Notes: generated by a model from the letters alone, not told the origin. Positions 37,574 to 48,391 are shown, counted from the first letter of the stretch. The stretch: DNA of 64,000 nucleotides from Streptomyces sp. JJ66 (GCF_019303495.1 NZ_JAEVFI010000011.1:220414-284413); one strand, 5' to 3'. Numbers and translations are program-made.

Positions 37574-38632
37574 TCACCGCACACCCCTCGCGGACCACAC
37601 CTGATGCCCGGCGTCCAGACACGCCTGGACGCCGGGAAGCACCGCGCAGAACTGCACGTTGCTGCCGAGCCGGGCGGGCGCGGGCAGCATGCGGGACTGC
37701 GCGGTGCCCGGCTCCTCCCAGCTCTGCCCGGCGCCGCGCACGCTCAGGGAGAGCCCCCGCACGTCGTCCGACGGGGCCACCTCGCCCCACACCGCCGCGC
37801 ACGCGGGGCTGTGGAACAGCTGGACGCGGTGGCCGTCCCGCACGTAGCGGCCCAAGCTGCGGCGGTCCTCCGCACACCCGGTCCGCTCAGCGTCCCGCCC
37901 CCGGCACGTCTGCCCCCGGCACCCGGCCACGGTGTCGCCCGGAGCCTGGGACGCCTGGACGCCCACGGGCCACGGCCACTTGGGGCGGGCCACCCCGTCC
38001 GGAGCGGAAGCGGGTACGGCCGCCACCAGCGTCACCGCGAACACCCCGCTCACCGCCCGGACCACCCGGGCGCGCCGACGGGCCTTCGGGCCACCGGGCC
38101 CCGGAGCGGCGGCGGGCGCGCCCGGGCCGGTGTGGGGGGAGGGACGCGGTACGGGTGGCCCGGGCTGGGGCTTGCCGGGCAGGACCGGAACGGGGCTCGC
38201 GGACGAGGGCGCCGACGCGGGCGCGGACTGAGACGCGGACGCAAATTCCGGCGCGGACGCCGACGCGGGCTCCGGCGAGGCCCCAGACGCGGGCTCCGGC
38301 GAGGCCCCAGACGCGGGCTCGGGTGCCGACGCGGGCTGAGGCGGCGTCGGCGGGCCGGAGCGGCGGTCGGTGTCGGCGGCCTCCCACAGCACGCGCAGCC
38401 GGACCAGGTCGCGCGCGTCGGCCCCGGCGAGACGGCCGAGCGCGTCGGCCGCGTCCCACGGCGGGAAGGTGGTGCCCCCGAGGTAGCGGTGCCAGGAGGA
38501 CGCGCTGTACGGCGTCCGGCCCGCCAGCGCGGAGTAACTCAGGCCGGTACGGTCCTTCAGCAGCCGCAGCCGCTGGATGAGCCGCTTGGTCTCCGGCGGC
38601 AGTTGGGTCGGCAACGGGCGCCAGCGTGCCAT
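37574..38632 (-). CDS. Membrane-anchored HTH protein with extracellular DUF2690 domain, paralogue
   Basis: A 352-aa protein built like its neighbour: N-terminal helix-turn-helix (YSALAGRTPYSASSWHRYLGG), a Pro/Ser/Ala linker with repeated PASGASPE units, one hydrophobic helix (RVVRAVSGVFAVTLVAAVPAS) and a C-terminal DUF2690 domain with CRGQTCRGRDAERTGC. The ATG at 38632 follows AGGAGG. Sequence is clearly related to the 35766 gene but diverged, especially in the outside domain, so they may sense different ligands. Confidence 0.8.
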   Translation of the reverse strand: MARWRPLPTQLPPETKRLIQRLRLLKDRTGLSYSALAGRTPYSASSWHRYLGGTTFPPWDAADALGRLAGADARDLVRLRVLWEAADTDRRSGPPTPPQPASAPEPASGASPEPASGASPEPASASAPEFASASQSAPASAPSSASPVPVLPGKPQPGPPVPRPSPHTGPGAPAAAPGPGGPKARRRARVVRAVSGVFAVTLVAAVPASAPDGVARPKWPWPVGVQASQAPGDTVAGCRGQTCRGRDAERTGCAEDRRSLGRYVRDGHRVQLFHSPACAAVWGEVAPSDDVRGLSLSVRGAGQSWEEPGTAQSRMLPAPARLGSNVQFCAVLPGVQACLDAGHQVWSARGVR

Positions 38633-39030
38633 CGCCTCCTGCCCACCTTCCCCGGTTCGATGGTCGCCACCAGTGTCGCACTCCCCGCTGGCTGTGCCGC
38701 TCGCACCAGCGCCGCACCGAGCCCACCCGGGTGTCCGATTGGGGCCGTTGTGCACCAAGGAGGCCACGGAAACGGGTGTGACGTGCACCACTAAACACAC
38801 TCGGCGGCAACTGTCACATTGGCGTTACCGGGCCGAGACATGCTAGGCGTGCCAACCTGGCCGACAAAGCGGACAACTGCGTGGTCGTGGGCTCGTAGTC
38901 GGACATTGATCATGCCCGCCCAGCACGCCTGATGACGGATCAAACACCGCGAATCGGGCACCGGGTGAGGGCTTGTGGTGGAGAACACGACGGTTGAGCG
39001 GAACGTTCGGGCTCTGGTTCTCTGTTTCCC
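38633..39030. other. Intergenic region before the NlpC/P60 gene
   Basis: A 398-bp divergent promoter region. No ribosome-binding site precedes the ATG at 39031. I looked for the c-di-AMP (ydaO-type) riboswitch that often precedes wall hydrolases in streptomycetes and could not assemble its conserved core. Nothing else is recognisable. Confidence 0.4.
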
Positions 39031-39882
39031 ATGTCCAACGCTCACATACGCAGCCACCGGAAACCCCGGCGTTCCTCACGGAACACGCTCATCCGCTCGG
39101 GTGTTGCTGGTGGCGTCCTCACGACTCTCGCGGTGACGGGCGCGGCCTCGCCGTCCTCCGCCGCGGACCAGGCCGCCCCCGACACGGTGGAGCTGCCGAC
39201 GCTGGACGGGCTCATCAGCTCCGGTACCGCGCGCGCCGCCCAGGCCACGCAGACCATCGCCATCCACTACGACGTGGAGGCCGCGCAGACTCAGGCCGCC
39301 GAAGAGGCCCAGAAGTCCGCCGCCGAGACGAAGAAGAAGGCTGAGGCCAAGGCCAAGAAGGAGCGCGAGGAGGCCGCTGCCCGCGCCCTGGCCGAGAAGC
39401 AGGCCGAGGAGCGGGCTGCCGAGGCCGCGAAGGAGGCCGCCGAGGCGCCGCGCGCCACGCGCAGCGCTGAGCGCACCGAGGCGCCCGCCCCGCAGGCCGC
39501 CACCCCGGCACCGTCGAGCGCCGCCACCGGCAGCGCGTCGGCCATCGTGAACTTCGCCTACGCCCAGGTGGGCAAGGCGTACGTGCTCGGCTCCACCGGC
39601 CCGAGCGCCTTCGACTGCTCCGGGCTCACCAGCGCCGCGTACAAGCAGGCGGGCATCAACCTGCCGCGCACCTCGCAGGCGCAGTCCTCCATGGGCACCG
39701 ACGTGCCGCTGAGCCAGGTACGGCCCGGCGACATCCTGTACTGGGGCGGCAAGGGCAGCGCGTACCACGTCGCGATCTACGTGGGCGACGGCAAGTTCGT
39801 GGGCGCGCAGAACAGCGGCACGGGCGTGGTGGAACGCGACATGAGCTGGGACCAGCCCTCCGGCGCGGTCCGCGTGCTCTGA
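39031..39882 (+). CDS. Secreted NlpC/P60 peptidase
   Basis: A 283-aa exported peptidase with signal peptide (to about residue 45, SSAAD), an Ala/Glu/Lys coiled-coil region (100-145) and a C-terminal NlpC/P60 domain. Catalytic Cys is in FDCSGLTSAAYKQAG, His in AYHVAIYVG, and a third polar residue follows. It would hydrolyse D-glutamyl-diaminopimelate bonds in the wall. Confidence 0.88.
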   Translation: MSNAHIRSHRKPRRSSRNTLIRSGVAGGVLTTLAVTGAASPSSAADQAAPDTVELPTLDGLISSGTARAAQATQTIAIHYDVEAAQTQAAEEAQKSAAETKKKAEAKAKKEREEAAARALAEKQAEERAAEAAKEAAEAPRATRSAERTEAPAPQAATPAPSSAATGSASAIVNFAYAQVGKAYVLGSTGPSAFDCSGLTSAAYKQAGINLPRTSQAQSSMGTDVPLSQVRPGDILYWGGKGSAYHVAIYVGDGKFVGAQNSGTGVVERDMSWDQPSGAVRVL

Positions 39883-39903
39883 GGCGTCGCGCACCGCTGG
39901 CAT

Positions 39904-39952
39904 CAACGCGAACGGGCCGTCACCCGGTAAGGGGGGCGGCCCGTTCGCGTTG
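39904..39952 (+). terminator. Terminator
   Basis: A perfect 16-bp stem (CAACGCGAACGGGCCG with CGGCCCGTTCGCGTTG, 17-base loop) after the NlpC/P60 gene. Confidence 0.9.
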
Positions 39953-40065
39953 ACGTGGGTGGGCGCACGTTCCCGCCAGCCAGCTCCCGCCCCGGGGGCG
40001 CGCACCCTCAGGAAGGCGGGGTCTTCCCGAGCACCCGGAGGCGGGAACGGGAAGGGGGGCCGGGG

Positions 40066-41364
40066 CTACGCGCGCGGCGTGACCCGCGTCAGCGCGTTGA
40101 TGAGCCGGTCCCCCGCGTCGCCGCCGGTCGGATCGGTCAGATTGGCCAGCAGCTTGAGTGTGAACCGCATCAGCACCGGATGCGTGAGCCCGCGCTGCGT
40201 GGCCAGCTGCATGACCTTCGGATTGCCGATGAGCTTCACGAACGCCCGGCCGAGGTTGTAGTAACCGCCGTAGGTGTCGGCAAGCGCCTTGGGGTACGCG
40301 TGCAGTGCCCGCTCGCGCTGCGCGGCCGTCGCGCGGGCGTGGGCCTGCACGATGACGTCGGCGGCCAGCTGCCCCGACTCCATGGCGTACGCGATGCCTT
40401 CCCCGTTGAACGGGTTCACCAGTCCGCCCGCGTCACCGACGAGCAGCAGGCCGCGCGTGTAGTGCGGCTTGCGGTTGAACGCCATGGGCAGGGCGGCACC
40501 CCGGATCGGACCGGTCATGTTCTGCGGGGTGTAGCCCCACTCCTCGGGCATGGACGCGCACCACGCCTTCAGCACCTCGCGCCAGTCCAGCTCGCGGAAG
40601 GCGCTGGAGCTGTTGAGGATGCCCAGGCCGACGTTGGACGTGCCGTCGCCCATGCCGAAGATCCAGCCGTAGCCGGGCAGCAGGCGGTCCTCGGCGCCGC
40701 GCCGGTCCCACAGCTCCAGCCACGACTCCAGGTAGTCGTCGTCGTGCCGGGGCGAGGTGAAGTAGGTGCGCACGGCGACGCCCATGGGCCGGTCCTCGCG
40801 CCGGTGCAGGCCCATCTTCAGCGACAGCCGCGTGGAGTTGCCGTCAGCGGCGACGACGACGGGCGCGCGGAACACGGCGGGCCGCTTGTCCTCCCCCAGC
40901 TTCGCCTCGACGCCGACGACGCGCCCGGCGCCGTCCAGCACCGGGTCCTGCACGGTGCAGCGCTCATGCAGGCGTGCCCCGGCCTTCTGGGCCTGCCGGG
41001 CCAGCTGTTCGTCGAAGTCGTCGCGCTTGCGGACGAGGCCGTAGTCCGGGTAGCTGGCCAGGTCCGGCCAGTCCAGCTGGAGCCGGTGGCCGCCGCCGAT
41101 GATGCGCAGGCCCTTGTTGCGCAGCCAGCCCGCCTCCTCGGAGACGTCGATGCCCATGGCGACGAGCTGCTTGACCGCGCGCGGCGTCAGCCCGTCGCCG
41201 CAGACCTTCTCGCGCGGGAACGCCGTCTTCTCCAGCAGCAGCACATCCAGGCCCGAGCGGGCGAGGTGGTAGGCCGCGGTGGACCCGGCCGGACCGGCGC
41301 CGACGACGATGACGTCGGCCTGGTGCTCGGAGGGGGCAGTCAGCTTCGGCCGCGGTTCCGCCAC
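40066..41364 (-). CDS. Geranylgeranyl-reductase-family flavoprotein
   Basis: A 432-aa FAD-dependent oxidoreductase. The dinucleotide loop VVGAGPAGSTAAYHLARSG (about 20-38) and the conserved KVCGDGLTPRAV and GDAGGLVNPFNGEGIAYAMESG segments are present. The family reduces isoprenoid double bonds; in actinomycetes such enzymes partly saturate menaquinone tails. Next to menG and the mqn genes, a menaquinone role is likely. GTG start after GGGAG. Confidence 0.85.
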   Translation of the reverse strand: MAEPRPKLTAPSEHQADVIVVGAGPAGSTAAYHLARSGLDVLLLEKTAFPREKVCGDGLTPRAVKQLVAMGIDVSEEAGWLRNKGLRIIGGGHRLQLDWPDLASYPDYGLVRKRDDFDEQLARQAQKAGARLHERCTVQDPVLDGAGRVVGVEAKLGEDKRPAVFRAPVVVAADGNSTRLSLKMGLHRREDRPMGVAVRTYFTSPRHDDDYLESWLELWDRRGAEDRLLPGYGWIFGMGDGTSNVGLGILNSSSAFRELDWREVLKAWCASMPEEWGYTPQNMTGPIRGAALPMAFNRKPHYTRGLLLVGDAGGLVNPFNGEGIAYAMESGQLAADVIVQAHARATAAQRERALHAYPKALADTYGGYYNLGRAFVKLIGNPKVMQLATQRGLTHPVLMRFTLKLLANLTDPTGGDAGDRLINALTRVTPRA

Positions 41365-41401
41365 GAGAACTCCCGGAGGGTAGGCGCTGGTACCGGGCAG
41401 T

Positions 41402-42109
41402 CTATGCGCCGGTGTCTTCCGGCCGGACGGCGCGGTGCAGGGCCACGATGCCGCCCGTCAGGTTGCGCCACGCCACGTCCGTCCACCCGGCGCGCTGGAG
41501 GCGGCGGGCGAGCGCGGGCTGGTGAGGCCAGGCCCGGATCGACTCGGCGAGGTAGACGTACGCATCCGGGTTGGAGGAGACCGCGCGGGCCGCTGGCGGC
41601 AGCGCGCGCATCAGGTACTCGGTGTAGAGGGTGCGCAGCGGCGCGGCCACGGGGTGGCTGAACTCGCAGATGACGACGCGTCCCCCGGGCCGGGTCACGC
41701 GCAGCAGCTCGGTCAGCGCGGCGTGCGTGTCCTGGATGTTGCGCAGCCCGAAGGAGATGGTGACGGCGTCGAACGTGCCGTCGCGGAACGGCAGCCGGGT
41801 GCCGTCGCCGGCGGTGAACGGCATCCACGGCTGCCGCCGCTTGCCCTCGCGCAGCATGCCGAGGCTGAAGTCGCAGGGCACGGTGTAGGCCCCGGCGTCG
41901 GCGAACGGGGCGGAGGAGGTGCCGGTCCCGGCGGCGAGGTCCAGCACGCGTTCCCCGGGGCGGGCGGCGACGGCCCGCGCGACGGCGCGGCGCCACCGGC
42001 GGGTCTGGCCGAGCGAGAGCACGTCGTTGGTCACGTCGTATTTGGCCGCGACCTGGTCGAACATCGCGGCGACTTCACGGGGCTGCTTGTCCAAGCTTGC
42101 ACGCGTCAC
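41402..42109 (-). CDS. menG: Demethylmenaquinone methyltransferase
   Basis: A 235-aa UbiE/MenG class I methyltransferase that adds the C2 methyl group in the last step of menaquinone synthesis. Motifs: [38 protein letters not shown] and [11 protein letters not shown]. The GTG at 42109 gives the standard length; a further in-frame start runs into the amidohydrolase-like gene. It is about 40 bp from the geranylgeranyl-reductase-like gene. Confidence 0.93.
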   Translation of the reverse strand: MTRASLDKQPREVAAMFDQVAAKYDVTNDVLSLGQTRRWRRAVARAVAARPGERVLDLAAGTGTSSAPFADAGAYTVPCDFSLGMLREGKRRQPWMPFTAGDGTRLPFRDGTFDAVTISFGLRNIQDTHAALTELLRVTRPGGRVVICEFSHPVAAPLRTLYTEYLMRALPPAARAVSSNPDAYVYLAESIRAWPHQPALARRLQRAGWTDVAWRNLTGGIVALHRAVRPEDTGA

Positions 42110-42168
42110 CCGCCCATTGTGTCCGCACCCCGCCTCCTGCCCGGCACCGGGTGCCCGGCTCGCGGCGC

Positions 42169-42678
42169 TCAGTCGCGGCGGTACACCAGGCGGCCGGACA
42201 GCACCGTGGCCAGGCACGTGCCGTCAGCGGCGCGTACCGCGAAGTGGGCGGGGCCGCCGAGGGTCAGCACGGGCGGCCCGGCGGCGGCCACCACCGGTAC
42301 CCCGAGCCGCCGTACCGCGGTCCGCACGGCCGCCCGCGTGAACGGCCCGGTCACCGACGTCACCCCCTGCGCCAGCAGCCGTTGCAGGCCGCGCCGCGCG
42401 CTGTGGCCCCACCGCGCGTCGTCCATCGCGGGCAGCGCGGAGCCGGTGAGCGGCTCGCTGCCCAGCGTGTCGGCCTCGCGCGGGTCGGGGTGGTAGGTCT
42501 GCTCCAGGTACCGCACGGCGCCGGGGTGGCAGCGGCCGGGTTCCACGGTGCCCGCCCAGTGCCGCTGCCGCGCGCCGGGGTGGGCGCGCGCCAGGGCGTC
42601 GGCGGGGCCGAGGCCGGCGATCCGGGTACCGGAGACGAGAACGGCGTCGCCACCGGCGGGGACGTGCAGGGTCAGCAA
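42169..42678 (-). CDS. Imidazolonepropionase-like (amidohydrolase N-terminal) protein
   Basis: A 169-aa protein that resembles only the composite N-terminal domain of amidohydrolases (MLTLHV...[25 protein letters not shown]). The metal-binding barrel is absent, so activity is unlikely. It is a conserved gene next to menaquinone genes in streptomycetes as I recall; its role is unknown. TTG start nine bases after the mqnC stop. Confidence 0.6.
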   Translation of the reverse strand: MLTLHVPAGGDAVLVSGTRIAGLGPADALARAHPGARQRHWAGTVEPGRCHPGAVRYLEQTYHPDPREADTLGSEPLTGSALPAMDDARWGHSARRGLQRLLAQGVTSVTGPFTRAAVRTAVRRLGVPVVAAAGPPVLTLGGPAHFAVRAADGTCLATVLSGRLVYRRD

Positions 42679-42687
42679 GGGCGTGGC

Positions 42688-43884
42688 TCAGCCCGCGTCG
42701 ATGAGCTTCAGCTCGGGGTGGGCGGTGCCGCCGTCGAGCGCGGTGGAGGACAGGTGGGAGACGACGCGGCCGTCCTCGGGGTCGTCGGCCGGGTCGGCGT
42801 TGACGCGCAGGTGCTCGTAGGTGGTGGAGCGCTGGGCGGGTACGCGGTCGGCGGCGCGGATGAGGTGCAGCAGCTCGGTGAGGTTGGAGCGGTGCCTGGC
42901 GCCCGCCGAGGAGACGACATTCTCCTCCAGCATGACCGAGCCGAGGTCGTCGGCGCCGTAGTGCAGGGACAGCTGCCCGGCGTCCTTGCCGACGGTGAGC
43001 CAGGAGCCCTGGATGTGGGCGACGTTGTCCAGGAACAGCCGGGCCACGGCGATCATGCGCAGGTACTCGAAGAGCGTGGCCTGTGTGCGGCCCTTCAGTG
43101 TGTTGTTCTCCGGCTGGTAGGTGTACGGGATGAAGGCGCGGAACCCGCCGGTGCGGTCCTGCACGTCGCGGATCATGCGCAGGTGCTCGATGCGCTCGGC
43201 GTTGGTCTCGCCGGTGCCCATGAGCATGGTGGAGGTGGACTCCACGCCGAGGGTGTGCGCCAGCTCCATGATCTCCAGCCAGCGCTCGCCGGACTCCTTG
43301 AGCGGCGCGATGGCCTTCCGCGCGCGCTGCGGCAGCAGCTCGGCGCCCGCCCCGGCGAAGGAGTCGAGCCCGGCGGCGTGGATGCGCACGATGGCTTCCT
43401 CCGCGCTGACGCCGGAGATGCGCGCCATGTGCTCGACCTCGGAGGCGCCGAGCGAGTGGATCACCAGCTGCGGGAACGCCTGCTTGATGGCGGCGAAGTG
43501 CCGCTCGTAGTACTCCACGCCGTAGTCGGGGTGGTGGCCGCCCTGGAACATGATCTGGGTGCCGCCCAGCTCGACGGTCTCGGCGCAGCGGCGCAGGATG
43601 TCCTCCAGGTCACGCGTCCACACTTTGTCGCTCTTCGGCGGGGCGTAGAAGGCGCAGAACTTGCACGCGGTGACACAGGCGTTGGTGTAGTTGATGTTGC
43701 GCTCGATGATGTACGTCGCGATGTGCTCGCTGCCCGCGTAGCGGCGGCGGCGTACCGTGTCGGCGGCCCGGCCGAGCGCGTGCAGCGGCGCCCGGCGGTA
43801 CAGCTCCAGGGCTTCCTCGGCGGTGATGCGCCCGCCCTGCGCGGCGCGGTCGAGCACGGACGTGAGGTCGGCGTTCTCGCTCAC
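42688..43884 (-). CDS. mqnC: Cyclic dehypoxanthinyl futalosine synthase
   Basis: A 398-aa radical SAM enzyme of the futalosine (menaquinone) pathway. The CxxxCxxC cluster motif is Cys70, Cys74 and Cys77 in NACVTACKFC. The later segments NINYTN, GGHHPDYG and HSLGASEVEHMA are typical of MqnC, which closes the ring of dehypoxanthine futalosine. MqnE, MqnB and MqnD are not in the window. Confidence 0.92.
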   Translation of the reverse strand: MSENADLTSVLDRAAQGGRITAEEALELYRRAPLHALGRAADTVRRRRYAGSEHIATYIIERNINYTNACVTACKFCAFYAPPKSDKVWTRDLEDILRRCAETVELGGTQIMFQGGHHPDYGVEYYERHFAAIKQAFPQLVIHSLGASEVEHMARISGVSAEEAIVRIHAAGLDSFAGAGAELLPQRARKAIAPLKESGERWLEIMELAHTLGVESTSTMLMGTGETNAERIEHLRMIRDVQDRTGGFRAFIPYTYQPENNTLKGRTQATLFEYLRMIAVARLFLDNVAHIQGSWLTVGKDAGQLSLHYGADDLGSVMLEENVVSSAGARHRSNLTELLHLIRAADRVPAQRSTTYEHLRVNADPADDPEDGRVVSHLSSTALDGGTAHPELKLIDAG

Positions 43885-43992
43885 CGGGGCGGCCCCTTCC
43901 GACGGGTGGTACGACGCGCCCCAGCCTACGCGAGCGGGCCGGGCGCCCTGGTGGCCGGTGGGGGCGGGTGCGCGGAGTGGAGAGCGGGGGCG

Positions 43993-45069
<1,077 letters not shown>

Positions 45070-45090
45070 TTATAGGCCCAAGGAGGGCTT

Positions 45091-45294
45091 ATGGCTACCG
45101 GAACCGTCAAGTGGTTCAACGCCGAGAAGGGCTTCGGATTCATCGCCCAGGACGGCGGCGGTCCCGATGTCTTCGTCCACTACACCGCCATCAACGCGGC
45201 CGGCTTCCGGTCGCTTGAAGAGAACCAGGCGGTGACCTTCGACGTCACGCAGGGCCCCAAGGGCCCGCAGGCCGAGAACGTCACCACCTCCTGA
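45091..45294 (+). CDS. Cold-shock protein
   Basis: A 67-aa single-domain CspA-type RNA chaperone, starting [18 protein letters not shown]. The RNP1 motif (KGFGFI) and RNP2 motif (VFVHY) are intact. It has AAGGAGG before the ATG. It is preceded by a 140-bp leader with a hairpin. It binds single-stranded RNA and DNA. Confidence 0.97.
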   Translation: MATGTVKWFNAEKGFGFIAQDGGGPDVFVHYTAINAAGFRSLEENQAVTFDVTQGPKGPQAENVTTS

Positions 45295-45310
45295 CCCGTC
45301 AGGAGCTCAA

Positions 45311-45340
45311 GGAGCCCCCGCCGTTTTCGGCGGGGGCTCC
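45311..45340 (+). terminator. Terminator
   Basis: A perfect 13-bp stem (GGAGCCCCCGCCG with CGGCGGGGGCTCC) with a TTTT loop, after the cold-shock gene. Confidence 0.93.
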
Positions 45341-45492
45341 TGCTGTTCGCGGCCCCGCGCTCCCCGGCCCCCTGCCCTGCTCCCTGTCCCCGGCTCTCGG
45401 TGGCCGGCTCTCGGTGGCCGGAACCGGGGGCGGCGCCGCTCGGCCGGGGCGCTGGGCCACCGCCCCGCGCGCTTCCGGCCCAGTGCCGCGCG

Positions 45493-46434
45493 CTACAGCG
45501 TCGCGAGGAAGGCGGCCACGCCCGGGGGGCCATCGACCACGAGGTCGGCGCGGTCGGCCAGGGCGGTGACCTCGGTGCTGCCGCTGCACACCAGCAGCCC
45601 CGGCGTGCCCCCGGCCCGCCGGGCGGCGACGGCGTCGAACGCCGCGAGGTCGCCGAGGTCGTCCCCGGCGTAGAGAACGGGACCGGCGTCCTTCTCGGCC
45701 AGGAAGGCGGTCAGGGCGCGGCCCTTGTCCATGCCGCCGGGACGGAGTTCGAGGACGAAGCGGCCCGGTTCGAGGTGGAGGGCGTGGCGCTCGGCGAGGG
45801 TGGCGAGCGGATCGCGCAGGGCGGCGAACGCACCGGCCGGGTCGGGGGCCTGGCGGGTGTGGACGGCGAGGGCCAGCCCCTTGTCCTCCACCCGTACGCC
45901 GCTGGGGGCCGCCAGCTCCCGGAGCAGGCCGGGCAGCTCGGCGCGGACGGCGCGGACGCCGGGGTCGGGCGGCGGGGCGGTCAGGCGGCCGGTGCCGGCG
46001 TCCCAGCGTTCGGCCCCGTACGCGCCCAGCACGGTCAGGTTCTCCAGGCCCGGCGCGGTGTCGAAGCCGCCGTAGCGGACGGCCAGCCCGGCGGGCCGGC
46101 CGGTGATGACGACCAGCGCGCGCAGCCGCGGGGCCAGCCGGGTGAGGGCGGGCAGCACGTCGGGGTGCGGGCGGGCCTGGTCGGGGTCGGCGACGATGGG
46201 CGCGAGCGTGCCGTCGAAGTCGAGGGCGACGACCGAGCGCCCGGGAGACGCCCGGAGCGCGGCCAGCCCGGCCCGGCCCTCCGCCGTCGCCACCCCGGGC
46301 GGGGAGACGCCGGGCTGGAAGACGCCGGGCCGGGCGTCGGAGCTTCCGCCGGGGCTGCCGTCGAAGCGCGCGTCGGAGCTGCGGTCGGAGCGGTCGCCGG
46401 GGCTGCCGTCGGGGTGGGTGTCGGGGCTGGCCAT
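45493..46434 (-). CDS. otsB: Trehalose-6-phosphate phosphatase
   Basis: A 313-aa HAD-family phosphatase with motif DFDGTLAPIV (catalytic Asp near 72), TGRPAGLAV, and GDDLGDLAAFDA. It converts trehalose-6-phosphate to trehalose. The N-terminal 60 residues are Asp/Ser/Gly-rich and non-conserved. No otsA is adjacent. The ATG at 46434 begins 12 bp past the DUF3263 stop. Confidence 0.88.
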   Translation of the reverse strand: MASPDTHPDGSPGDRSDRSSDARFDGSPGGSSDARPGVFQPGVSPPGVATAEGRAGLAALRASPGRSVVALDFDGTLAPIVADPDQARPHPDVLPALTRLAPRLRALVVITGRPAGLAVRYGGFDTAPGLENLTVLGAYGAERWDAGTGRLTAPPPDPGVRAVRAELPGLLRELAAPSGVRVEDKGLALAVHTRQAPDPAGAFAALRDPLATLAERHALHLEPGRFVLELRPGGMDKGRALTAFLAEKDAGPVLYAGDDLGDLAAFDAVAARRAGGTPGLLVCSGSTEVTALADRADLVVDGPPGVAAFLATL

Positions 46435-46445
46435 GGCGCCCGAGC

Positions 46446-46679
46446 CTACCGGCGGCGGCGCTGGGCGTCGCGGCGGCGGCGGAGGCGGTTGATCGTCACC
46501 GGGTCGTGCGCCAGGGCCCGTTCGTCGTCCAGCAGGGCGTTGAGCAGCTGGTAGTACCGGGTGGGCGAGAGGTCCAGCTCCTCGCGGATCGCGCGCTCCT
46601 TGGCTCCCGGGCCGGGCCAGCCGCGCCTCTCCAGTGCGAGCACGGCCCGCTCGCACTCCGACAGTCCGCTTTCGCTCAC
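46446..46679 (-). CDS. DUF3263 protein
   Basis: A 77-aa protein matching DUF3263 (LSECERAVLALERRGWPGPGAKERAIREELDLSPTRYYQLLNALL), a helix-turn-helix-like fold with a basic tail. Its function is unknown. It is linked closely to otsB. Confidence 0.82.
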   Translation of the reverse strand: MSESGLSECERAVLALERRGWPGPGAKERAIREELDLSPTRYYQLLNALLDDERALAHDPVTINRLRRRRDAQRRRR

Positions 46680-46794
46680 GGCGCCACCTCCCCGCGTCCC
46701 AACCTATCCGCAGCCGCTGCCGCCCGACGCTGCCGCCGACACGCCCGCCGCCCACGGCGGACGGCGGGTGCTGCCCGGCACGGCGGGGACGGCG

Positions 46795-48078
46795 TCACAC
46801 CGCGGACGTCTCCGCGGACAGCGCGCTGCGCTGGAGCGTGCCGAGGACGTTCTCGGGGCGGCCCCCGGGTTCGACGGCCTTGCCGATTCGCTCCTTGACG
46901 TCCAGGCTGGTCTGCGCCCAGGACACCTTGCCCATCGGGTAGAAGACGGCGGCGGGCAGCTGCTCCAGGAAGGAGCTCAGGTGCTTTTGCTCCGCGTCCT
47001 CGCTCATCCGGTCGGACGCGGAGGTGGTGACGGGCAGCAGGTCGAAGCTCTGGACGAGCGTGGCGTACTGCTCAACGCTGTAGAGGAAGTCCAGGAAGAG
47101 GCCGATCTCGCGGCGGTTGCCGTTCTGCTTGAACGCCAGCACCCAGTCGGCGACGCCCATGGTGGACTCGGCGGGCCCCTCGCGGCCCGGCAGCGGCGCC
47201 GTCCCGTACTCCAGGTCGTTGTCCCGCGCGAAGTCGATGAGCAGCGGGTGCCCGTTGAGCATGCCCACCTCACCCGCGGCGAAGGCGGTGAACATCTCCT
47301 GCCGGTTGGTGTTGCCGGGGCTCTTGCTCTGCACCAGCTCGCCGCGCACCAGCTCGTCCCGCAGCCAGGTGAACGTGCGGACGTTCTCCTCCGAGTCGAT
47401 CGTGTAGGTGCCGACGTTGTTGGTGAAGCCGCCCCCGCCGCTCAGCATCCACAGCATGGTCTCGGCCGGCGCCTCCTCCGGGCCGAGCGGCAGCCCGTAG
47501 GGGATCTTCACCCCGGCGGCCTTGAGCGCCTCGGCGGCCTCGCGCAGGTCCTTCCACGTCTTCGGCGGGCGCTCGGGGTCGAGTCCGGCCTCGCGGAAGA
47601 GGGTTTTGTTGTAGAAGAACAGCCGGGTACTGGCGGCGAAGGGCATGCCGTACTGCGTGCGGCGCAGTTCCCCGGCCTGCGCGAGGCCGGGCAGGAAGTC
47701 GGCCTGCACGGGTATGGAGAGCAGGTCGTGGGCGGGGTAGAGGTCACCGCCGGCGGCGTAGCTCGCGTAGGAGCCGATCTGGGCGATGTCGGGGGCCTGC
47801 CCGGACTCCACCATCTCGGCCACCGTGCGGTCCACGTCCTGCCAGCTCTGGATGGTGACCTGGACGTCGATCTCCGGGTGCTGCTCGCGGAACGCGCTGA
47901 CCCGGTCGTGCCACCACGTCTTGGAGGAGTTGCCACGGGTGCCGTACTCGGCGGCGACCACGCGCAGGGTCTTGCCCTTGCCGTCGCCCGTGTCGCCGCC
48001 GCCGCAACCCGTGGCCGTGAGGCCCGCGCCGCTGACCATGCCTGTGGCCGCGAGGGCCAAGAACCGCCGCCGTCGCAC
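46795..48078 (-). CDS. Orphan extracellular solute-binding lipoprotein
   Basis: A 427-aa family 1 solute-binding protein of ABC sugar importers. The lipobox is TATGC (cysteine near residue 25), and the fold includes EYGTRGNSSKTWWHDR and GVADWVLAFKQNGN. No permease gene is adjacent, so the partner is elsewhere. The GTG at 48078 follows AAGGGGA. Sugar specificity cannot be read; the nearby GlcNAc genes are a weak hint. Confidence 0.85.
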   Translation of the reverse strand: MRRRRFLALAATGMVSGAGLTATGCGGGDTGDGKGKTLRVVAAEYGTRGNSSKTWWHDRVSAFREQHPEIDVQVTIQSWQDVDRTVAEMVESGQAPDIAQIGSYASYAAGGDLYPAHDLLSIPVQADFLPGLAQAGELRRTQYGMPFAASTRLFFYNKTLFREAGLDPERPPKTWKDLREAAEALKAAGVKIPYGLPLGPEEAPAETMLWMLSGGGGFTNNVGTYTIDSEENVRTFTWLRDELVRGELVQSKSPGNTNRQEMFTAFAAGEVGMLNGHPLLIDFARDNDLEYGTAPLPGREGPAESTMGVADWVLAFKQNGNRREIGLFLDFLYSVEQYATLVQSFDLLPVTTSASDRMSEDAEQKHLSSFLEQLPAAVFYPMGKVSWAQTSLDVKERIGKAVEPGGRPENVLGTLQRSALSAETSAV

Positions 48079-48391
48079 TGCCGTCCCCTTTGGTGGTGTC
48101 CGTGCCGCCGGGGCGCGGAGGTGGCGCACCGGAGTCTTCGTGCGCAGGCGAGTTTCACGTGGTGTTCAGCCTGGCGCAAGGTATGAGTCTCCCCCGGATG
48201 CGCGGCACGACGGACACCGGGGCTCGGTTACCGGACGGTAGCGCGCTCCCCGTGCCCCTTCCCGGAAGCCGGGGGCCAGCCGGAGCCGGGCCGGGAAGCG
48301 GCCGGAGCCGGGCCGGAGTGAGGCCGGAGCCAGGCCGGGAAGAGACCGGGGACGGGCCGGGAAGAGACCGGAGTCAGGACCGGGGGCGGAA
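48079..48391. repeat. GC-rich repeat region upstream of the solute-binding gene
   Basis: A 313-bp gap. Its part at 48255-48390 is a run of imperfect CCGG repeats; GGCCGGGAAGAGACCGG occurs twice (48333-48349 and 48355-48371, 22-bp period). No gene is seen. Confidence 0.55.

Noticed and set aside
38633..39030. c-di-AMP riboswitch before the NlpC/P60 gene
   Set aside because: I looked for the conserved core elements and could not find a consistent set.
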